NCBI GenBank assembly: GCA_026873275.1
Contig: JANTUC010000013.1
Location: forward strand, 1,240,001-1,304,000
Reading direction: 5' to 3'
DNA from: Pseudopithomyces maydicus
Taxonomy: Eukaryota > Ascomycota > Dothideomycetes > Pleosporales > Didymosphaeriaceae
DNA: 64,000 nucleotides
This document shows, one piece after another, positions 54,607 through 64,000 of the stretch. Each line of letters opens with the position of its first letter. Within the stretch, counting starts at the first letter, position 1. The translations under genes were made by a program, and so were the position numbers. Under the pieces are notes generated by a model, which was given only the letters and a program-made list of their open reading frames with translations, was not told the DNA's origin and did no database searches.

Positions 54607-55226
54607 TATTATAAGGGGTCCTTATTTATTTAATTTATATAAAGGCAGGCAGGCTTCTCGGGAGTCTTATAAATATTTAATAATTAAGTAATAATTAGGT
54701 AATAAGTAATATAAATATCTCTATTTTATTATTAAAAGTAAAATAACTATCTTCTATAAAGGCTAATAATTCTTAATTATAAAAAAGAGCTTTAATTTAG
54801 CTATAAGCAAGTATATAAAAATATATAAAAAGTTAATTATAAAGAATAAGAAATATATAAAGAGTATTTTAAATTATATACTATTTATTTATTCTTTACT
54901 ATCTCTAGACCTACCGGCCTACTTCTATAGATTTTATTTATTTAATAAAAGTAACTTCTTTTATTCCTATAGGTCCTGTCCTTTAGATAAAAATAATTAT
55001 TTTATTTTTATAAATTTTATTTTTTAGTAAAAGTAATTACTTTACTTCTACTAAAATTTAGTATTTTTAAAATTTTATATTTTTAGCGGGATTATAATTA
55101 TATAATATATTATTTAGCTGGCCCCGCTATCTAGTATATAGTTATTTATTATTTTTACTTTAGTCGCTAGTATTCTATATATAATTCTTTTCTGCTGTCT
55201 TACGATTTCTTATTATAATTGTAATA
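54607..55226 (-). repeat. Right (5') LTR of RIP-mutated relative
   Basis: 620 bp, ending TTGTAATA for TTGTAACA, followed by the AATAT duplication. Confidence 0.85.
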
Positions 55227-55231
55227 AATAT

Positions 55232-58200
55232 ATTTTAAATAATATATATTTAACTTATTATCTAATTTAATAAATTATAATTTTAAAATAGCTACAGCGT
55301 ACGCTTAAACTATATAAAAAAAGATTAAATTATTTATTCATTTACTATTTATTTAAATACTTTAAAAGACTAGCTTATACCCTATATTAAGAAGTAAAGG
55401 ATATAATACCTCTTTTTAAAACTTAAGCCAGAATTATAAAAGACTATTATAAATTACTACTAAGTACTAGTGAAGCAGTGCTAAGTGTATATAAGGATTT
55501 TTAATTAGAATCCTATAGACATCCCTAGCAGAGTAAGAAATCTAGGAATATTAGGCGCCTATAGTAGTAGTAGTTAAAGGAGTTACTATATAGGTATAAT
55601 AGACTAATATAATATATATAATAAATTAAAATTATCTAGTAGAAAGGCCTTATTATTATTTTTATTTAAATTCTAAAATATAAAGGTAAAATAGTCTTTT
55701 TATTAAGAATCTCTTTTAATAGATATACTAACTAAAGCCTTATTTAATACTATATAATTAATTTATTAAATTATTTATTTATAGGAAAACTACCTCCCTA
55801 TAATATAATTTTTTTAAACTTTTTATCTTATAATTCTATTATAAAACTAAAAGACTAGAATTTAAATCCTTCTACTATAATAAATATATTAATTTAACTA
55901 ATAACCCTACTTTTTTAAAAAGAGTATAATAATTATCTCTTATATAATCCTTTTTATACACTTTAACCCTCCCTAGTAGTACCCTATTATTATATAAAAG
56001 CTATTATTATATTATTTTAAATAAAATTAATTTTAAATGCCGCCGAGCCGGTATACTATTTATAAATAAAAAAGTATAATTAATCTAATAATTTATATTA
56101 TTTAATAAATTCTAATTTAAAGGCTCTCTTTTTAGCCGCCTTATAGGTCTCTTATATTTAAATAGTCTAAGTAGTAATATTATTATAATAAACTTATACT
56201 ACCTCCCTCTATTTCTTTTTTATAAAATCCTCCCTTTTAAGCAGATTATATAGGATTTATTTTATTTAAGTACTATTTTATAGCTCCTAATAAATTAATA
56301 TTTATATAATTGTATTTTTAAAAACTAATCTATTATTACTTAGGAAGGGCCACTTAATATTCTTAAATATATTTAAGTATTTTAAGGATATATATAGAGC
56401 TATAGTTAAATACTAGTAAGTAAGTATAATTTCCTTATAAGTACTTATTTTTAGATTCTCTATTATATATCTATTATTCTAAACGCAAATAAACTATAAT
56501 AATATTATATATTATTACTTAGTTACATCGCTAGTTAATCTATAAAAAAGTTATAAGTTTAAGATATAAATTATTTTAGTTTTAATAGGATATTTCTTCT
56601 ACTTAAGTTTAAAATAAGTAATCTTTTATTTAAGTAGGAAGTCCTTTTTATCTTTCTATATTTTTATATAGTCTAACTTAGATAGGTTCTTAAAGTCTTA
56701 TTATTATTAGTATTCTATTAAGTATTTATAAAAATTATTTAATAGCTTAGTGTAGTTCTTATTATTTTTATTATTTTATAAAATTAATCCTTATATTATT
56801 TTTATTTTTAAGTTACTATACACCGCTTACGCAATATTTAAATTAATATAATAAAAATATATTATATCCCTAGGTTTTATAAACTTAGTATAGTAAAAGT
56901 AATTAATTAATTTATATTATTTTTATAATATTATATATAGAATATAATATTTTAGATTAGTTTACATAATAGTCTAGATAATAAAACAATATATAATTTA
57001 ATACTAATTTAAGTTTAATTTCCTATTAATCCGGCGAGTATAGAAGTTATATATATTATAAAATTTATTTAAAATCTTCTTAAGTCGATTGTCTTAGAGC
57101 ACTTAGCTAAAGATATTTTAAATAATTATTTTTATATTTTAAAATTACTAAATTATTAATATAAGCTTTAGTATTTTAGTAATTATAAAATAATTAATAA
57201 TAATAATTATCGTTGCCGGTATAAATTAGTAAAATATTAAATTATTTATTTTATAAAATCTATACTCCCCTATTACTAAAGAATATAAGTAATAGTATCT
57301 ATTTTTATATTACCCTACTAGTAAGGCTGGCTCTAAAGTACTAATAGAATATATATTATAATAATATAATTTTTGGCTTAGGTGGTTAAACCTATAAAAT
57401 TAGTTATAATCTTTATATACTTATAATAAATTACTTAATTTTATTCTATATTATATTTTAGGTATTTTAACCCCTAGAAACTCTTATATAGTAAGTATTA
57501 TATTATATTTTAAGTAATTTTATCTATTTATTATAGGTTAGTATTTTTTTATATAATTATTTCTTTAGAGCTTTTTTAAAAATTATATTATTTATTAATC
57601 TAGCTACTTATATTTATAGAAATAGGTATCCTTCTATACTATATAATTATATATTATTAATTTGTTGTCCTAATTTTATATAATATTATTAAGAAAGAGA
57701 GTATAGGCACCTTTAATATAATTAAGTATTTAACGCTTTATATGCACTATCCCTTTTTAATTATTATATTATTTAATATTAACTTAGTAAATAATAGCTA
57801 AGAGAGGTTTTAGAGTACTATATAGAAATTATTTAAATATATTATACTTTTTTATATCTTATAAAAGTCTATTTATATCCAATTCTGCTATATTCATTAA
57901 CTAAAATTATATATTCTCTATTATTAGAGTTATATTACTAATTATTTTTAGGTTAAATAAAATAAATAAAGTAAGGGCACTTATTATAGGCGGGCGGTCT
58001 AGTACTACTTTTATTATAAGTAATATTAATACTCTATAAAGGAGAATAATTCTTTATATACACTTTTTAGCTAGGCTTATAAATAAACTCTATAAAAACT
58101 TTATAGCCTATTCTATTATTTAAGTAATATAGGGTAAAATTAAGCTAATTATTATAATAAATACCTAAGGGCTCGCTAAACTTTTAATTTAAAAAATAGA

Positions 58201-61200
58201 AGGGGTCTATTTTAAATTTATTTTTATAAACTCCTCTCCTTTTTAAGAGTTAATTAGGATAAATAAAAATAAGTCTTTTAAATAAAATTAAAACTGCTAC
58301 CTATTCTTAAACTCTTTTATAAAGAATTATTATTCCTTTAGCTTCTCTAGGTCCTATAATAATTTATTTATATACTAAAAGTTTAAGAGGTTAAGTATAA
58401 CTCTAAATTAATTAAAGTTATTTATTTTATTCTTATTAGCCTTCTTTTAGATTACTATAAAAGTAGCCCTAACCTTTTAAATATTTATAATAATAAGGTG
58501 CCGTACCTTATTAATTTTAAATTTTAGTATTTAGCTTTTATTTAATTAATATATAATTTAGGTGGACAGAAGCCGATAAACACTTATTAAATTTTTAGTT
58601 TATAAAATAATATACTGTAGTTTAGTTAAAGCATTATATTATACTTATAATTATAGAAAGTAGGGCTATATAATATTATTAATTAAATTAGGGCCTTAAT
58701 ACTCTTCTACCCTTTTAAATATATTAATTATTTTTTTTATATACTTCTTCTTTAAGGTCTGCACGTCTTAAACCTATAAATAAATCTTTATTAATATTAA
58801 AAGTTCTCTAAAAATTAAATTACTTTTTAATTCTACTTAATATGTCTTCCTAGCGCTATAATAATAATAATAAATTTTATAAAATTATTACTATATATAT
58901 ATAAAATTTTTTAATAAGTTTCTTAACGCGCGGCCAGCGACTGTTAATAAATAATATATAAATAATTATTAATAATTAAGTTTTCACCTAACAGAACGTA
59001 TTATTAATAATTAACTAAATTATTAAACCTTTATAATATTATCTATTAATTACTATTTAACTATATAGCGCGCTTTTTAGGACTCTCTTAGTTTTAGCTT
59101 AACGCTATAGTAACTATAATAAAAAAGGTATTTTTTATAAATAATATTTATTTAGCGGTCTTCCGCCCTATAGGCTATTTTTTTAATTTATTTTTAATAT
59201 ATTATCTCTTTTAAGAATTCTAAGTAAGTATTAAGGACAACCAGCACTTTAAAATAAATAACTAAAATTAGGGTATTAATAAAAATAATTAATAAGTTTA
59301 TAAAATAGGAGAAAATAGAGTAGGTAGTAAAAAAATCTCTTTTATTTATTATTTTTTTAATTTTAGTCTCTATTTATACTCCCGCTTACCCTTTATTACC
59401 GCTTAATAATTACTTAATTTATAAATAAGTAGAACACTTTATTCTTTAACTACTATTTTATAAACCCTCTTTTTTAATCTAACTCCTTTTTTTATATATT
59501 TTTTAATTTACTATCCCCCTATTAAATTTATTATTTAATATTCCTTTATTAGCTTACACTTAACCACTATTTTTATTAACTCCTTAATTCTAATTTATAA
59601 GGCTCCTATATTTACGCTACGCTTATATAATATAATAGTATATTTATTTATAGTTATTTATAGGCTATTCTATTTATTTATTATATTTAACTAGGCTATC
59701 TATTAGTATTATAAATATTACTTTATCTTTTAATTTACTAATTAGAACGCCGTCTATTATTAAATTAACTTAAGAATATTTACTTTATAAGTTTACGCTA
59801 TTATTAAGTTATACTATATATTAGTACGCGGAGGCTAATAATACTAATAAAGTCTAGTATAGATTAATATAATTAATTAAATTAAATTATTTAATAAGAT
59901 AATAAATAAGTTACTTATATACTATTTTATTAATTAGTACACTATACTAGTGCGCTCTAGCGCCATTTTAAATTATAAAAATATTAAATATTTCTACTAC
60001 TATTATCTTAATTATATTACTAAAACTTAAATTTTTCTACACTTATATACCTATAATCCTTTTAAACTTTTTTATTATAGTCCTTTATAACTTTTAAATT
60101 ATAAAGCTAACTCTTTTCCTTAAAATTCTAACTCTAAAATATTAATTAAACTATTTACTATTACTTATTACTCTTCTTTATTTAATAAGGTACTTAAATT
60201 ATCCTCTTTTAAATACTTAAAATAATTATCTTTATAGATATCTATATAGGGGATTTTAATATTAAAATAATATAATTAATATTCTAGCATTGCTAGTTTA
60301 AAATTCTTATTTTAAAAATATTAACTCTCTACTATTTATAATTATATTTTCTAAATATTCTTTAAGTTCTTATTGTAATATAGATCGCTATCCTATAATT
60401 TTAAAAATAATATAGAGTTATTATCTATTTCTAATTAATAGAATATTTTAAGCTTATATCTTAGTATAATTATATAAAACTTAATTCTATCTAATTTAGT
60501 AAGGCAATCGTAACTATAGTTCTAATATATTTTAACTACTTTATATAGCCCTAATTATTTTAGATTAAGCTTTTACTCCTTAAACATATTTATTTCTTTA
60601 AGTAAATTCTATAATAAGACTATATCTCTTATATTAATATTCTAGTAGAGGATTTCTTTATAAGTATTTTAATATTTCTTTTTTTAAGTTATATTCTCCG
60701 TGTACGCTCCCTAAATTCTATAATAATTTTATTATAAATATTTAACTGCGCTACTTATATAGCTAGTAATTATTCCCTACTATATATTAAATTCTATAAG
60801 AGTATTTACTAGGTCAGGATTTTTAGCTTTATTAAAAGAATAAAATTTTATTTTATTATTAGCTATATAGGTAGATAGCTAATAGATTTATAAATTAATA
60901 TTTTATTTACTAATAGTACTATAAAAAAATTATTTATCTACTTTTTTATAGCTTTACTAAGGCCTTTATAATAAGAATATAATTAGATTTTATAAAGCCG
61001 TTCGCTTAAAGATTTTATATTAAAATAATTACTTTTTTATCTTCTACCTTTAAGCTAGCTTATTAAATTATATTCTATTTTTAAGGCCACCGTTTACTAT
61101 AAGCTTTTAAGTTTATAACTAGTAATAAATAATATCTTTATAAAAAAATTTTATAATTTCTTTTAAGCTAGCTTTATAAAGCGCTCTTATTTTTAGCTAA

Positions 61201-64000
61201 CTAATAATTTACTTTTAAACTATTATAAGAAATAAATATTCTCTACTACACGATATATATATAATATTTATAAATACCTTTTCTTATAGAGTCTAGCTAT
61301 ATATAGTAGTTAGTATATATTATATCCTTTTTAATAAGTGGATTTAATATTTAATATAAATAATAATATATTTCTTTATTGTATCCTAGAGGTCCTTCTA
61401 CTAATATTATTAAGTAATAGTAGTAGTAATTCTATTAATACCCTAATATTTAAGCTATATATAAACCTTTATAATTATAGCTCCCTAAATTATTTTATTA
61501 TTTATAACTCTCTTTACTACTATATTCCTAAACACCTTTTTAAATAATATTAAGTTTAAAAAGTAAAAGATTATAATTTATTATTTTTATACTTTTCTTT
61601 TCCTAATTAATATTCTTATAGGAACACGCTAGTATACTAAATATTAAATAATTTTTTAAACTTATTCTTATACCTAGCCCCTAATAGACGGTTATCTATA
61701 AATATTCTATAAGTTAATAGGTTATATTCTATACTCTTATATATAGCATAATTAATATATATATTTAAGTTATTCTTAGAATCTTCTAGCGGCTGCCAGC
61801 TATTTAATTAAAAATATTAAAATAATATATTTATAATAATATACTTCTTTCCTTTTATATATTTAATTTTAAAGTTTTACAGCAAAATAGCAGCTATTTA
61901 TTAATTTATTAATAAGTTTAGTACCTCTATACCTACTTAATTTAATTAGTGAATTAAAACTTAAGCGTCTATTTTAATTATAAAGTATACTTTATAAAGG
62001 TAGTACTATAACTTCTTTAGTATTTATAATATTGTCCTAGCTTTTAATTTAGTAAAATATTACTTTTACTATTTTATAGACTATATAATGCTTTTAAATT
62101 ATATAGAGTAATATTTTCTATTAACTTCTAATTATTTAATTACTACTTCTACTTTCTAGGCGCTTACATCTACTCCTAAATATATTATTTATTTAGAATT
62201 ATAATCTAGTGCTACTAGCGCTAGCGCTAATATAATAATATATTTAAGTCTATTTATAGCTTTTTATTAAAGTTCTCTCTATAGAAAATTAATATCCTTT
62301 TTTATTAAGTAGAAGAGAGGCTTCGCAATTAATATAAAATAATAAATTTATTATTAATAATAGATATATATTTTTATAAATATTTTAATCTCTTTCTAGT
62401 TATAATATACTAGCTAATTAAAAATCTTCTCTATTTTAGACTTTTAAGCATATTATTCTACAGCATTAATTTTATAATTAACTACTACTAAGTAATTTAT
62501 TTTTTAAAAATATTTTACTCTAGATACTATACCCCTAGCCCTTTTTATATTTATTAAAACTTAGTCTACCTTCTAAATATATTTTAATATATATTTATAA
62601 ATACTAAGTAATTTTAATATTAATAATAAATTTATTTCCCCTTTCACTCCCTTTATATATATATTATTAATAAATAGGGCGTAGTTATATAAGTAGTATT
62701 TTTATAGGACTTTAAGAATAGCGTAAAGGAATATAGTAGGCGTATTTATTATACCTTAAAATAGAGTACACTATTATACTAGTAAACCAGCTATTATAAT
62801 AATAATAATATTATAATTATTCTTATAAAGCTCTAATTAATTATACCTTAAAAAAAGTTTACTAGTATAATTAAAAAGCTGTTAATAAATATCTTTAAAA
62901 AATTATTTATATATAATAAGAATATTATATTTTATATAATTACCTTATTTATCTTCTAGGTATTAAAAATAAATTAATACTTAAAGTCCTTCTTTAGCAC
63001 TAAAAACTATAGATTATAATATTAATTATTATACTCCTTTATAATACCTTATATAATATATTTTTATACTATCCCTATTACTATATCCTATAGCTTTTTT
63101 AAAAATTAGAAAGTAGACTCTTGCTAAGTAATATACTTAATAATATAAATTTAATATAATAATACTATATTAAGAAAGAACCTTCCCATTTTACTAAAAT
63201 TAAATATAATTACCCCTTCTTAATTATATATTATCTCTTTTATTAAAGCCACTTCTTCTAGATATAAATAAGAATTAAATTAAAAGGCCTTAAATTAAGC
63301 TTTTATTAATTTAGTTTCTTTAGTAAATCTAGCGTGCCTTTTTTTAAATAAATAATTATATAGTTCTAAAAGAGCTAGTATAAAAGTATAAAATTATTTT
63401 TACTTATATATTTACCTACTTTCTTAATTAAAATTACTAAAGTTACTAGTTATCTAATAGTCTCTTAATATATTTATTAATTAAACCTTATTAGCTACCC
63501 TTTTATATATAATATTTATCTTCTTTTATTATTTAATTATATTTAAGTTCGCTGCCCTCTATCTTTTATTATTATAATAAAAGAGCTATTCCTAAAAGAG
63601 TATTAAAATAAATAAATATTCTTCTAGCTTTTTTTATCTCTTTTACTTCTATTATTATATATCTTATATAGTATTACTTATATTTATATAAGTGTAAAAG
63701 TGCCTCTTATAGTTAGTAATTAATTTATTTATATTTTTATTCTAATCTACTACTTCCTTTAATTCTTAAGTAAAATATAAGTTTTATAGTTTACTTAGCT
63801 CTATATCTACCTTAATTAAAATATAACTTTAAATATAATTAACTTTAGTTATAAGTAATTATACTCCTTTACTATACTTATACTTTCTTTAATATAGCTT
63901 TTTAAAGAAGTTGTTCTTTTTATTTTATAGGTTAGAGATAATAATCGCATTTAATATTGTTATAATATAAGGGCTATATATATTTAAACCTAATATAAGT
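55232..64000 (-). mobile_element. RIP-mutated Gypsy sequence of a second lineage, running off the window
   Basis: Very AT-rich with stops in all frames. On the minus strand a decayed reverse transcriptase can be followed at about 62.6-62.95 kb (INTPTIFLYAILKVL and an NNIYIKGVKG segment in place of the DDIxxKGP block seen in one fungal Gypsy lineage) and an RNase H-like stretch at about 62.0-62.3 kb. Its 5' end lies beyond 64,000. No LTR was identified, and the part at 55.2-61 kb may contain more than one element. No host gene is seen. Confidence 0.55.

Larger units (their letters stand above)
47845..55226 (-). mobile_element. RIP-mutated relative of the young Gypsy element
   Basis: 7.38-kb element with LTRs 47845-48465 (621 bp) and 54607-55226 (620 bp) and the target duplication AATAT at 47840-47844 and 55227-55231. 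LTR ends read TATTATAAGG for TGTTACAAGG. Its U3 matches the solo LTR (37784), not the young element, while the internal order and sequence follow the young element on the minus strand: antisense-gene region, pol, gag. C-to-T and G-to-A changes have filled it with stops, so it is dead. It gives an independent copy for comparing features of the family. Confidence 0.88.

Noticed and set aside
61338..61547. 69-codon open frame in the AT-rich block
   Set aside because: Made of Asn/Ile/Leu/Tyr codons as expected by chance in RIP-mutated DNA.

Overview
The window comes from a filamentous ascomycete (Pezizomycotina, most likely a dothideomycete). The signs are short 47-101 nt GT-AG introns with CTAAC/CTGAC-like branch sites, fungal families (cullin A, MCM3, GH71, GH43, HET-ankyrin) and a sharp switch at about 26.1 kb from a GC-balanced gene-rich segment to a very AT-rich, stop-riddled block typical of repeat-induced point mutation (RIP). 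No bacterial signals, rRNA, tRNA or CRISPR were seen.

Layout. 1-26 kb holds about thirteen genes: a Cys-rich uncharacterised minus-strand gene; a three-exon unknown; a YjlB-like cupin; the SCF cullin; a DUF336/GlcG-like protein; a secreted GH71 alpha-1,3-glucanase; two tandem minus-strand paralogues sharing an N-terminal domain I cannot name but with different C-termini (zinc-cluster-like versus Myb-like); the replicative helicase subunit MCM3; an SDR; a secreted GH43; a HET-domain plus ankyrin-repeat protein; and a VOC/glyoxalase-like protein at the isochore edge. 26-64 kb is nested retroelements: a RIP-mutated Gypsy element (26,787-43,163, TSD GTATA) interrupted by an un-mutated 7.3-kb chromodomain Gypsy element (29,816-37,087, TSD TAATG, LTRs identical except one C-run length) and by a solo LTR (37,784-38,405, TSD GGAGT). 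Next come a 2.8-kb unmutated island with a broken sulfotransferase-like gene, a RIP-mutated cousin of the young element (47,845-55,226, TSD AATAT), and a further RIP-mutated Gypsy sequence running off the end.

Most interesting system: the young Gypsy element carries, antisense to its own pol 3' end, a 196-residue ORF with a canonical Zn2Cys6 cluster, coiled coil and acidic/aromatic tail, 62 nt below its own TATA box. The RIP-mutated cousin has the homologous TATA and start position at the same 62-nt spacing. The LTR upstream of the sense TATA holds three inverted GATCCG/CGGATC pairs, each spanning 32 bp, of the CGG type that Zn2Cys6 proteins commonly bind. This suggests, as inference, an element-encoded regulator acting on its own LTR. 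The gag-pol junction has a GGGAAAC slip site followed by a stem-loop.

Caution on quality: at least seven otherwise good genes are broken by one-base changes, nearly all in homopolymers of 4-6 bases, including the essential MCM3. Most are missing one base. The simplest reading is residual homopolymer error in the assembly rather than mass pseudogenisation.
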